From Bacillota bacterium (lineage in GTDB: Bacteria > Bacillota > Clostridia > Christensenellales > SZUA-584): 8,776 nt of DNA. Made by a program: the position numbers and the translations under genes. Below are positions 1 to 7,075 of the stretch, one piece after another; position 1 is the stretch's first letter; the number at the start of each line of letters is the position of its first letter. Location: assembly GCA_023441905.1 (NCBI GenBank), contig JAEZNC010000228.1:1-8776 (forward strand), read 5' to 3'. Under the pieces are notes generated by a model that was not told the DNA's origin, made no database searches, and saw only the letters and a program-made list of their open reading frames with translations.

Positions 1-12
1 AGGTAGTGACGC

Positions 13-306
13 ATGCAGATCAGTGGTATCAGTAATGGATTAGCCGGCATCGATTCGATCGGAAGCACCGGTAAAAAAACAACAGAGAGCAGCTTTACAG
101 ACATTTTAAGCGACGCGATCAACAGCGCGCGGGAGGCGGAGAGCACCTCTGCGAGCGAAAACGCCGCGCTGCTGACGGGGGAGACGGACGACCTGCACAC
201 GCCGCTTATCGAGTCTCAAAAGGCGGAGCTGGCGCTGGATCTTGCGATACAAATAAGAAACAAAGTGATCAACGCCTACAATCAAGTGATGAACATGCAG
301 GTGTAA
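13..306 (+). CDS. fliE: Flagellar hook-basal body protein FliE (MS-ring/rod adaptor)
   Basis: FliE is a small protein exported by the flagellar type III system that joins the MS ring to the proximal rod and is the first rod component to contact the export gate. The 97-residue product has the usual family length (about 100). Its N-terminus is low-complexity and variable (residues 1-25). It is followed by SFTDILSDAINSA (about 27-39), the segment equivalent to the SFxDxLxxAI motif. The C-terminal half carries the strong family signature: a GETDDLH stretch, then QKAELALDLAIQIRNK, ending in AYNQVMNMQV. There is no signal peptide, as expected for type III export. In-frame stops TAG (4-6) and TGA (7-9) lie just upstream, so the start cannot lie further 5'; the AGGTAGTG at the window edge may be the ribosome site. 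fliE usually sits between flgC and fliF, so its place before fliO is unusual. Identity is seen from the C-terminal motif and is quite sure. Confidence 0.9.
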   Translation: MQISGISNGLAGIDSIGSTGKKTTESSFTDILSDAINSAREAESTSASENAALLTGETDDLHTPLIESQKAELALDLAIQIRNKVINAYNQVMNMQV

Positions 307-380
307 TTTCTGGAAGCATATTAACTGTTTCACATAATTTAATTTGGGTTATAAAAGTGTAGACTGAAAGGGGATCTTTC
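307..380 (+). promoter_or_regulatory. AT-rich fliE-fliO gap with a possible weak promoter
   Basis: This 74-base gap is the longest non-coding stretch in the window and is clearly more AT-rich than the genes around it. It holds a TATAAA at 350-355 and a CATAAT at 333-338, either of which could serve as a -10 element. No convincing -35 hexamer sits at the right distance: the best before 350 is TTTCAC at 328-333, a poor match. No sigma-28-like motif and no hairpin followed by a T-run is visible. The 3' end carries the fliO ribosome site AAAGGGGA (367-374). A housekeeping promoter here is a guess. The gap could equally be a simple junction from a rearrangement that brought fliE next to fliO. Confidence 0.25.
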
Positions 381-881
381 ATGGGCGACAATAGCTGGTC
401 TACGCTTTTTTATATTTTCATTATGGTAGCCGTTCTTTTGGCGGCTTATTTTACGACCAAATATTTATCGGGAAAAGCAAAACACATTGTGAAAAGCAGG
501 CATATCGTCGTTCTTGACCGCATGGGCATCGCGAAGGATAAGATGCTGCTGTTGGTCAAGGTGGGGGATAAAAGCATGCTGATCGGCGTCACCAATCAAA
601 GCATCAATTCACTCGGAGAAGTGGATATCGACGAATCGGCGGTCGCTGAGGACGAGCCCAAAGCCACTTCGGGCGCACTGTCTAAATTTGCCGAAATTCT
701 ATCAAACGCGAGAAAAGCCCCAAGCGACCTTGCAAAAGCAAGGCGGGAAGCGAGGGAAAACAAGAATAAGCAGCCGGAACCCCGGGATGCCGTTGAGAAC
801 GATTACATCGATCAGATCACGCGTGCCATAGAAAGACGGAAAAACTTAAAAACCCATGACAACGAGGGAACGGATGAATAA
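381..881 (+). CDS. fliO: Flagellar biosynthesis protein FliO (FliZ in Bacillus naming)
   Basis: FliO is a single-span membrane protein that promotes assembly and stability of the FliP ring and is not part of the finished export gate. The 166-residue product has one N-terminal hydrophobic segment (about residues 8-28, ending YLSGKAKHIVKS). A compact cytoplasmic domain follows, with the family pattern IVVLDRMGIAKDKMLLLVKV then IGVTNQSINSLGEV. Residues from about 85 on form a highly charged, probably disordered tail, which is typical of poorly conserved FliO C-termini. The ATG is preceded by AAAGGGGA with six bases of spacing. The gene directly precedes fliP and overlaps it by 8 bases, which is the classic fliO position. 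FliO sequences are weakly conserved, so the call rests on the N-terminal domain pattern plus position. Confidence 0.85.
   Translation: MGDNSWSTLFYIFIMVAVLLAAYFTTKYLSGKAKHIVKSRHIVVLDRMGIAKDKMLLLVKVGDKSMLIGVTNQSINSLGEVDIDESAVAEDEPKATSGALSKFAEILSNARKAPSDLAKARREARENKNKQPEPRDAVENDYIDQITRAIERRKNLKTHDNEGTDE
864..869 (+). promoter_or_regulatory. Ribosome binding site that favours the fliP start at 874
   Basis: GAGGGA lies four bases before ATG 874, inside the last codons of fliO. The alternative in-frame ATG at 856 is preceded by an A-rich stretch without a Shine-Dalgarno match. The site therefore favours 874 and gives the tight overlap ATGAATAA with the fliO stop. Confidence 0.6.
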
Positions 882-1695
882 TTTTATCACACAGCCGCCG
901 CCTAAAAAACGGCGGCGTCGTCGGTTTAGAATAAAAATAGCACTTGTTGTGATTCTTTGCCTGTCTCTTGTGATTCTGATGGCAGGCTGTTCGGCCATAA
1001 CGGATTCAGACCAAACGGGGACGGATACACAGGGTGACAAAGGGGTGCTCGGCGGGCTGCTCGGAGATCGCAGCGACACGGTGGATATCGTGCTGCTGCT
1101 CACCATATTATCGCTGCTGCCCTCAATACTCATCATGCTGACGTGTTTCCCGAGAATCATCATTGTGCTGTCTCTGGTCAGAAACGGGCTCGGGCTTCAG
1201 CAAATGCCCCCGAATCAGGTGCTGATCGGTCTTGCGCTGTTTTTAACGTTCTTTGTGATGTCGCCGGTGATCAACGATATCAACGTGAACGCGTATCAGC
1301 CGTATGTGGCAAACGAGATTACTGAGGACGAAGCGCTGGATCGGGCCATGGAACCGGTCAGAGACTTCATGTTCAAGCAGACCTTCAAAAGTGACTTGAC
1401 TTACTTTGCATCTGTGTCCGAAGCGGATAAGGACATTGAGAATTTGGAGGGTGTGTCCAATACGGCACTGATTCCTGCTTTTATTACCAGTGAAATCAAA
1501 CGCGGTTTTGAGATTGGGTTTTTGCTTTACATACCGTTTATCGTGCTGGATATGATTGTGGCGAGCGTGCTGATGTCGATGGGCATGATGATGCTGCCGC
1601 CCATCGTGATATCACTGCCCTTTAAGGTGCTGCTGTTTGTGTTGGTGGATGGCTGGACGTTAACCGTTCGGACGCTCATCTCCAGCTTCGGCTAG
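874..1695 (+). CDS. fliP: Flagellar export gate protein FliP
   Basis: FliP is the main subunit of the FliP5-FliQ4-FliR1 export gate in the membrane. From ATG 874 the product has 273 residues (279 from the weaker ATG 856). It begins with a strongly basic stretch (about 11-21), then a hydrophobic core (22-38) ending LMAGC, so Cys39 lies in a lipobox-like context. FliP proteins commonly have cleavable signal peptides, but a lipobox is not standard. A polar linker of about 30 residues leads to the conserved family core: TCFPRIIIVLSLVRNGLG (90-107), QQMPPNQVLIGLALFLTFF, then SPVINDINVNAYQPY. A soluble loop with PVRDFMFKQT follows, then two C-terminal membrane segments containing SEIKRGFEIGFL and the Met-rich MSMGMMMLPP. 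It overlaps fliO by 8 bases, so translation is probably coupled. FliP versus its virulence-system relative SctR is settled by the flagellar neighbours. Confidence 0.95.
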   Translation: MNNFITQPPPKKRRRRRFRIKIALVVILCLSLVILMAGCSAITDSDQTGTDTQGDKGVLGGLLGDRSDTVDIVLLLTILSLLPSILIMLTCFPRIIIVLSLVRNGLGLQQMPPNQVLIGLALFLTFFVMSPVINDINVNAYQPYVANEITEDEALDRAMEPVRDFMFKQTFKSDLTYFASVSEADKDIENLEGVSNTALIPAFITSEIKRGFEIGFLLYIPFIVLDMIVASVLMSMGMMMLPPIVISLPFKVLLFVLVDGWTLTVRTLISSFG

Positions 1696-1726
1696 TGGAT
1701 GACGGTTCTGTGTTTTAACTCAAACG

Positions 1727-1735
1727 TAAGGAGGT
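1727..1735 (+). promoter_or_regulatory. Strong ribosome binding site for fliQ
   Basis: TAAGGAGGT is a near-perfect Shine-Dalgarno sequence, placed nine bases before GTG 1744 at the end of the 48-base fliP-fliQ gap. It supports GTG as the fliQ start, since no ATG exists at the N-terminus. A second GTG at 1737 opens a different frame that does not encode FliQ. It is the closest match to consensus in the window. Confidence 0.75.
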
Positions 1736-1743
1736 CGTGAAGG

Positions 1744-2013
1744 GTGGATCAGGCGGAAGTCATAACAGTGATGCAGGATGGTGTGATGACGATCATCACA
1801 GTCTCCGCGCCAATTTTGATAGTAGCGATGTTGGTGGGCGTCATCATTTCAATATTTCAGGCGACGACGCAGATCAACGAACAGACGCTGGCCTTTGTGC
1901 CCAAAATCGTGGCCATTTTCATCGTCATGCTCATTTTCGGCGGCATGATGCTGACCAATCTGACGGATTTCACCCACCGTATGTACGGTTATGTGGATAC
2001 GATGCTGAAATAG
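1744..2013 (+). CDS. fliQ: Flagellar export gate protein FliQ
   Basis: FliQ packs around the outside of the FliP-FliR core of the export gate, four copies per complex in known structures. The 89-residue product matches the family length (about 90). It forms the expected helical hairpin: one hydrophobic helix at about 15-38 (TVSAPILIVAMLVGVIISIF), the conserved QATTQINEQTLAFVPK loop (about 39-54), and a second hydrophobic helix at about 55-72. The start is GTG, supported by the strong ribosome site just upstream. A 48-base gap separates it from fliP and only nine bases separate it from fliR. The flagellar context decides FliQ over the virulence homologue SctS. No unusual residues were noticed. 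Confidence 0.95.
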   Translation: MDQAEVITVMQDGVMTIITVSAPILIVAMLVGVIISIFQATTQINEQTLAFVPKIVAIFIVMLIFGGMMLTNLTDFTHRMYGYVDTMLK

Positions 2014-2022
2014 CGGGCGGCC

Positions 2023-2808
2023 ATGGAACAGGTACTCGGCTCGGTAACGGCCAACATCGATTATTTTATACTGATATTGATTCGGGTGAGCTCACTGTTG
2101 ATGGCTTCGCCCATATTCGGCAGAAAAGCGCTGCCCAATATCGTGAAAGTCGCTTTCTGCGTGGTGGTGACGTATGCCGTATTTGCGGCAAACCCTGCGG
2201 CTGCGCCGGTTGCTTACAGCGGTGTGATCGAGTTTGGGCTGATGTGCATCAAAGAGCTGCTTTTCGGGCTCGTACTCGGATATGTGACCACGCTGTTTTT
2301 CTCGGCGGTTCAAACGGCGGGGCAGATGATGGATATGCAGATGGGCTTCGGCATGGTAAATGTGTTCGATGTGAACTCAAATATCAGCGTGCCTGTCAGC
2401 GGCAATCTGCTCAACGTGATACTTCTGGTGACATTCTTCGGTGTGAACGGCCATTTGCACCTTATCAGAATGCTGGTGGCCACTTTCAGTCATATTCCCG
2501 TGGGGCAGGTGGCTCTGAATCCGCTCATCGGGCTGACGGCGCTCGAGGTGTTTGCGCTCGCATTCGTATTGGCGGTGAATGTATCGCTGCCGATTATCGC
2601 GTCAGGGCTGCTCGGTGAGGTGGCATTGGGGTTCATCGTGCGGGCGATACCGCAGATGAACATATTTGTGGTGGGTATACCGCTGAAAATTGTGCTGGGT
2701 CTCATGATGCTTTTGATCACTTTGCCGGTGTTCGTGTCTTTTTCGGATGTGCTGTTTGAGCGCATGTTCGGGGCCATTGATCAAATGGTTGCGGGGCTTG
2801 CGCCATGA
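2023..2808 (+). CDS. fliR: Flagellar export gate protein FliR
   Basis: FliR is the single-copy subunit that closes the FliP-FliQ-FliR helical gate and contacts FlhB. The 261-residue product has the usual family length (about 260) and about six hydrophobic segments across its whole length. Recognisable family stretches include RVSSLLMASPIFGRKALPN (about 22-40), FGLMCIKELLFGLVLGYV (about 70-87), a conserved AGQMMDMQMGFGMVNVFD region (about 103-120), and a C-terminal NIFVVGIPLKIVLGLMML. The ATG has only a poor ribosome site (CGGGCGG, within 2014-2020), so expression probably depends on coupling to fliQ nine bases upstream. The 3' end overlaps flhB through ATGA. In some Clostridium species fliR and flhB are fused; here they are separate genes in different frames. 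Confidence 0.95.
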   Translation: MEQVLGSVTANIDYFILILIRVSSLLMASPIFGRKALPNIVKVAFCVVVTYAVFAANPAAAPVAYSGVIEFGLMCIKELLFGLVLGYVTTLFFSAVQTAGQMMDMQMGFGMVNVFDVNSNISVPVSGNLLNVILLVTFFGVNGHLHLIRMLVATFSHIPVGQVALNPLIGLTALEVFALAFVLAVNVSLPIIASGLLGEVALGFIVRAIPQMNIFVVGIPLKIVLGLMMLLITLPVFVSFSDVLFERMFGAIDQMVAGLAP

Positions 2809-3878
2809 GCCCGCAGTCGTCCGGAGAAAAGACAGAAAAAGCTACCCCAAAACGAAAACGAGAAGCGAGAGAGAAGGGGCAGATATTTAAGAGCGTTGAG
2901 GTCAATACGGCCTTAACGATGCTTGTGATGTTTGGTGTCCTGTCCATTTTCGGGCAAACGATCGTTGAAAACATAAAAAATCTGCTGCGGTATTTCTTTA
3001 CGATGGATACACCCGATCGCTTCAGTGTGGCAGCGGTCGTTAAGATATTCGTCGATGCCGTCTGGATGTTTTTCGGCATTATCGCTCCGATTCTCATTGC
3101 GGCATTTTTGGCAGCGGTGGTTTCCAACGTGATACAGTCGGGGTTTGTGTTTACAACCAAAGCGCTCGCACCCAAATTTGACCGCATCAATCCGCTATCC
3201 GGCTTCAAACGGGTTTTTTCCAAAAGGACGCTGCTTGACCTAGTCAAAGCGATCATCAAGATCGCGATACTCGGCCTTGTGGCATACAACGAGTTTGAAG
3301 CACACATGGAAGACTTCAAGGGGCTGATGGGGCAGGATGTGGTGACGGCTGTGGCGAAATTTGTAGATATCATCATCTCAGTCGCGTTCAGTCTCGCCAT
3401 TGCGTTTGCGATATTCGCGCCGTTTGATTATATGTATCAGCGGTGGAAATACAACAAGGACCTCATGATGACAAAGCAGGAGGTTAAGGACGAATACAAG
3501 CTGACCGAGGGCAATCCGCAGATAAAAGGCAGGATTGCGCAAAAGCAGCGGCAGATGAGCCGCATGCGCATGGTGCAGGCCGTGAAGGACGCAGATGTGG
3601 TGATTACCAACCCGACTCATTACGCGGTTGCGCTCGAATACAAAGAAGGAAAAAACACCGCGCCGATTGTCATCGCCAAGGGCAAGGACTATCTGGCGCA
3701 GAAGATAAAAGAAAAGGCGAAGGAAGAGAACGTGGAAATTGTGGAGAACAAGCCTTTGGCTCAGGCGCTCTACTTCTTTTGCGAGGTGGGGGACGAGGTC
3801 CCCGAGGACATGTATAAAGCCGTGGCCGAAGTGCTGGCATATGTATACCGCATGAAGAAACAGGGAGGACGAGCTTGA
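2805..3878 (+). CDS. flhB: Flagellar export switch protein FlhB
   Basis: FlhB sits at the export gate and switches substrate specificity from rod/hook to filament proteins by cleaving itself. The 357-residue product starts with the typical polar, basic region (EKTEKATPKRKREAREKGQI, residues 8-27). Four membrane segments follow at about 34-55, 79-110, 140-160 and 182-205. The cytoplasmic linker contains YMYQRWKYNKDLMMTKQEVK, and the C-terminal domain has the autocleavage motif NPTH at residues 269-272, the same numbering as in Salmonella FlhB, where cleavage occurs between Asn269 and Pro270. All catalytic-loop residues are intact, so switching should work. The start overlaps the fliR stop (ATGA, 2805-2808) with only a weak G-rich ribosome site. 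The stop overlaps the flhA start (TTGA). Flagellar context separates it from virulence SctU proteins. Confidence 0.97.
   Translation: MSPQSSGEKTEKATPKRKREAREKGQIFKSVEVNTALTMLVMFGVLSIFGQTIVENIKNLLRYFFTMDTPDRFSVAAVVKIFVDAVWMFFGIIAPILIAAFLAAVVSNVIQSGFVFTTKALAPKFDRINPLSGFKRVFSKRTLLDLVKAIIKIAILGLVAYNEFEAHMEDFKGLMGQDVVTAVAKFVDIIISVAFSLAIAFAIFAPFDYMYQRWKYNKDLMMTKQEVKDEYKLTEGNPQIKGRIAQKQRQMSRMRMVQAVKDADVVITNPTHYAVALEYKEGKNTAPIVIAKGKDYLAQKIKEKAKEENVEIVENKPLAQALYFFCEVGDEVPEDMYKAVAEVLAYVYRMKKQGGRA
3863..3868 (+). promoter_or_regulatory. Ribosome binding site that supports the TTG start of flhA
   Basis: GGGAGG lies six bases before TTG 3875, within the last codons of flhB. This good site makes a TTG start credible. 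The N-terminus it gives (MKITDILVAVLVLAII) enters the first membrane helix as expected for FlhA. Confidence 0.7.
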
Positions 3879-5917
3879 AGATCACGGATATTCTTGTGGC
3901 CGTACTGGTATTGGCCATTATACTGCTGATCATTATTCCGCTATCAACAGGGATCATGGATATTTTGCTGATCGCAAACATCACGATATCGCTGATGATA
4001 TTGCTGATCACGCTGTATACAAAGCGCACGCTCGATTTCTCCACCTATCCCACCATGCTGCTTATTGTGACGCTGTTCCGATTGGCGCTCAACATTTCGT
4101 CCACAAGGCTGATACTCGGCAACAACGGTGACGCGGGCAGCGTGATCAAAGCGTTCGGCACATTTGTGGTGGGCGGCAACCTTGTCGTCGGTTTCGTGAT
4201 TTTCTTTATTATCGTTATTGTGCAGTTTGTGGTTATCACCAAAGGCGCGGAACGCGTTTCGGAAGTGGCCGCACGCTTTACACTCGATGCGATGCCCGGC
4301 AAACAGATGGCGATTGATGCGGATTTGAGCTCCGGCATCATCAATGAAGACCAGGCGCGCGAACGCCGCGGCGACATACAGCGCGAAGCGGATTTTTACG
4401 GTGCTATGGACGGCGCGTCCAAGTTTGTGAAGGGCGACGCCATTGTGGGCATTATCATCACCGTCATTAACGTGGTGGGCGGCATCATCGTCGGCGTGCT
4501 CGGCGTGGGCGGCAAGGTGATGCCGTTTGAAAAGGTGATTGAGGTTTATACGCTGGCCACCGTGGGTGACGGCCTTTGCAGTCAGATCCCCGCGCTGCTC
4601 GTCTCCACGGCCACGGGTATTATCGTGACGCGTGCCGCCACCAAGACGAGCTTTGGACAGGATCTTTCCAAGCAGTTGTTCAGTCAGCCGTTTGTGTTTT
4701 ACATTCTGGGCGGAATGCTGCTGCTCATTTCCTTTATACCCGGTCTGCCGGTTATTCCGCTGCTGATTCTGGCCGTGGCGCTGCCGATTATCGGGTATGT
4801 AAAAAACCGGAACGAGAAGCGCAAGGTAGAGGCTGAAGTGAAGTCGGAGGCGGAGATCAGCGCATCTGAAAAGCGCAAGCCCGAGAATGTCACCGCGCTG
4901 CTGCATGTGGACTTGATTGAGATGGAATTCGGTTACGGGCTGATTTCGCTTGTGGATGCATCGCAGGGCGGAGATTTGCTCGATCGCGTCGTCATGATTC
5001 GGCGCCAGTGCGCGCTTGATCTCGGCATCATTGTGCCCATCGTGCGGCTGCGTGACAACATTCAGCTTGGAACCAAGGAATATGTGATCAAGATAAAAGG
5101 GCTTGAGGTGGCGCATGGTGAAGTGATGCTCGGGCGTTATCTCGCGCTCAAGCCAGAAGACGTGGACGATCCCATTGACGGCATCGAAACCGTGGAGCCG
5201 ACATTCGGCTTGCCGGCGCTCTGGATAGCGGAAAAAGACCGTGAAAAAGCTGAAATCAAAGGATATACGACGATTGATGTCCCATCCGTGATATCCACAC
5301 ATCTGATGGAGATTATCAAGCGGCATGCGGACGAGCTGCTCGGCCGACAGCAGGTTCAGACGATTATCGACAATCTGAAAAAGACACAGCCCGCGCTCGT
5401 GGACGAAGTGGTGCCCAAAATGTTCACCATCGGCGAGGTGCAAAAGGTGCTTGCGAATCTGCTGCGTGAAAATGTGTCGATTCGTGACATCGGTTCCATA
5501 TTGGAAATATTGGGCGATTATGGTACGATAACAAGGGACACGGATGTATTAACCGAATATGTACGCCAGAAATTAAAGCGCGCCATCACGAAGAATTTTA
5601 TTCCCGACGGAAAAGCGCGTGTGATCACATTGAACCCGGATACCGAAAAGGTGATATCGGGGAGCCTCAGACAGTCGGATAAGGGTGTGGGGATGGCGAT
5701 GGAACCTTCACAGATTCAGCAGCTGCTGACAAGCCTGAAAAAGGGAGTCGATCATTTCTTAAGTCTTGGCATCGCGCCCATTTTAATCACCTCGCCGCAG
5801 ATTCGCAAGCATCTCAAGAATTTATCGGCGCAGGTTTATCCAGAACTGGTGGTGCTCTCGTATAACGAGCTCGAAGCCAATGTAGAAATCTATTCGGACT
5901 GGACGGTGAGTATATAG
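3875..5917 (+). CDS. flhA: Flagellar export ring protein FlhA
   Basis: FlhA forms a nonameric ring below the export gate. Its membrane part uses the proton motive force, and its cytoplasmic domain binds chaperone-substrate complexes. The 680-residue product fits the family (about 680-700). Roughly the first 310 residues hold about eight membrane helices, with the FHIPEP family signature RVSEVAARFTLDAMPGKQM at 127-145. The FlhA cytoplasmic-loop motif GASKFVKGDAIVG follows; its Lys183 and Asp188 correspond by alignment of the motif to Salmonella Lys203 and Asp208, which are needed for export. A charged linker (about 311-340) leads to the soluble C-terminal domain with VQTIIDNLKKTQPALVDEV and RDIGSILEILGDYG. 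The C-terminus ends YSDWTVSI. The TTG start overlaps the flhB stop and has a good ribosome site. The stop TAG is followed at once by the flhF GTG. Complete and intact; virulence SctV is unlikely given context. Confidence 0.97.
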   Translation: MKITDILVAVLVLAIILLIIIPLSTGIMDILLIANITISLMILLITLYTKRTLDFSTYPTMLLIVTLFRLALNISSTRLILGNNGDAGSVIKAFGTFVVGGNLVVGFVIFFIIVIVQFVVITKGAERVSEVAARFTLDAMPGKQMAIDADLSSGIINEDQARERRGDIQREADFYGAMDGASKFVKGDAIVGIIITVINVVGGIIVGVLGVGGKVMPFEKVIEVYTLATVGDGLCSQIPALLVSTATGIIVTRAATKTSFGQDLSKQLFSQPFVFYILGGMLLLISFIPGLPVIPLLILAVALPIIGYVKNRNEKRKVEAEVKSEAEISASEKRKPENVTALLHVDLIEMEFGYGLISLVDASQGGDLLDRVVMIRRQCALDLGIIVPIVRLRDNIQLGTKEYVIKIKGLEVAHGEVMLGRYLALKPEDVDDPIDGIETVEPTFGLPALWIAEKDREKAEIKGYTTIDVPSVISTHLMEIIKRHADELLGRQQVQTIIDNLKKTQPALVDEVVPKMFTIGEVQKVLANLLRENVSIRDIGSILEILGDYGTITRDTDVLTEYVRQKLKRAITKNFIPDGKARVITLNPDTEKVISGSLRQSDKGVGMAMEPSQIQQLLTSLKKGVDHFLSLGIAPILITSPQIRKHLKNLSAQVYPELVVLSYNELEANVEIYSDWTVSI

Positions 5918-7075
5918 GTGTTTGTAAAAAGATTTACCGCGCGAGACATGCAGGACGCGATGAAAAAGATCAAAAAAGAGTTCGGCCCCGACGCGGTGAT
6001 TCTGGACAGCAAGGTGGTACGCGGAAAGGGCATCGCGGGGCTTTTTAAAAAGGGCCTTGAGGTGGTGGCCGCCTACGAGCCCAAGCGAAGCTTTGAGCCG
6101 AATCCGCCAAAATACCAGCCGCCGGCCGTTCCCGAGCCTGAGGAACCGGTGGAAACGGATGCCGCTCCGGCTTCGGAAGCCGACATGAAGATAGCGCCGC
6201 TTGCGGCTCAGATCGAGTCGTTAAAGGGGCTGGTAACCGATATATCCAATCGGATCCGATCGGTTTCGAAAGAAGAAGCGGTTCCGCTCCCCTCACAGGT
6301 GGAGGGGCTTTTCTTCGAAATGGTTGAACGGGACGTAAGCGAAAGCATTGCCAAAGAGATTGCCATGCTCACTTACAGTGTCTCGCAAAAACAGCCTGTG
6401 GAAATGAAGGCCGTGGCTCAGCAGCTTGTGATTGACAGGCTCGGAGAGCCTGTGCCGATTAAGCTGAAAAAATACGCGCAGACCGTGCTGCTTTTTGCGG
6501 GCCCCACGGGGGCCGGAAAAACAACAACGCTCGTGAAGCTGGCAGGCCGGCTTGCGCTGGACCAAAATTTGACCATCGGGCTTGTGAACATGGATACATA
6601 CCGTGTGGGCGCGATGGAGCATATGCGCATATACGCTGAGATCATGGATATTCCCATGAGAACCGCGTACAACGCCGCCGATTTAAAAGAGGCGGTTGAG
6701 GAGATGGCTGACAGAGATGTGATTCTGATTGATACCGCCGGACGCAGCGTCACAGACCCATCTTACAGCAAGGAGCTCGAAGAGTATATCGCCGCCGCCC
6801 ATGTCGACGAGGTCTATCTTGTCCTCAGTATCGTCACAGGCAGCAAGGTCTGCCGGGAAATTATCAGCCACTACGCGTTTATACCCAATTATAAGCTGAT
6901 TGTCACGAAACTTGATGAAGTGGGTGTATGGGGTAACATACTGAATATTACGGATTACGCGAAGCGGCCGTTGTCGTACGTGACCATGGGACAAAATGTT
7001 CCTGATGACATCAGTCAGGTGGATTCTGCGATGCTGGCTGAGAATATCGTGGGAAGACATGAGGACGTGCTATGA
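5918..7075 (+). CDS. flhF: Flagellar placement GTPase FlhF (SRP-type)
   Basis: FlhF is a GTPase of the SRP family (relative of Ffh and FtsY) that marks the site of flagellum assembly at the membrane. The 385-residue product has the family's three parts. First is an N-terminal B domain (1-55) with the typical opening FVKRFTARDMQDAM and the FGPDAVILDSK motif, then a Pro/Glu-rich linker (about 56-95). A helical N domain follows (about 100-185). The G domain has the P-loop GPTGAGKTTT at 195-204, NMDTYRVGAMEHM, DTAGR at 272-276, and TKLDE at 330-334. A SYVTMGQNVPDDI motif near the end replaces the more common TTGQ with TMGQ. The start is GTG, directly after the flhA stop, with GGTGAG (5905-5910) as ribosome site. 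It overlaps flhG by ATGA, consistent with the pair acting together. GTPase motifs look complete. Confidence 0.97.
   Translation: MFVKRFTARDMQDAMKKIKKEFGPDAVILDSKVVRGKGIAGLFKKGLEVVAAYEPKRSFEPNPPKYQPPAVPEPEEPVETDAAPASEADMKIAPLAAQIESLKGLVTDISNRIRSVSKEEAVPLPSQVEGLFFEMVERDVSESIAKEIAMLTYSVSQKQPVEMKAVAQQLVIDRLGEPVPIKLKKYAQTVLLFAGPTGAGKTTTLVKLAGRLALDQNLTIGLVNMDTYRVGAMEHMRIYAEIMDIPMRTAYNAADLKEAVEEMADRDVILIDTAGRSVTDPSYSKELEEYIAAAHVDEVYLVLSIVTGSKVCREIISHYAFIPNYKLIVTKLDEVGVWGNILNITDYAKRPLSYVTMGQNVPDDISQVDSAMLAENIVGRHEDVL

Noticed and set aside
307..380. Rho-independent terminator after fliE
   Set aside because: No GC-rich hairpin followed by a T-run is visible in the gap, so readthrough into fliO is expected.
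856..873. ATG 856 as the start of fliP
   Set aside because: It would add six residues but lacks a Shine-Dalgarno match, while ATG 874 has GAGGGA four bases upstream and a tight overlap with the fliO stop. It is not excluded outright.
1737..2618. A 293-codon plus-strand open frame starting GTG 1737 across fliQ and fliR
   Set aside because: Its product is rich in Gly, Arg, His and Cys with no membrane helices, while the other frames encode textbook FliQ and FliR. It only shares the fliQ ribosome site by position.
2717..3400. A 227-codon minus-strand open frame opposite flhB
   Set aside because: It overlaps the fully recognisable FlhB coding frame and shows no domain or ribosome-site evidence of its own.
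3944..5443. A 499-codon open frame on the minus strand opposite flhA
   Set aside because: It lies wholly within the intact flhA gene, its product is rich in His, Arg and Gln with no recognisable domain, and its length follows from the codon bias of flhA. It is a shadow frame.
2805..5917. A virulence-type (injectisome) secretion system instead of a flagellar one
   Set aside because: FlhB and FlhA have injectisome relatives, but fliE, fliO, flhF, flhG, a YcgR-type protein and a FliA-type sigma factor in the same run make the system flagellar.
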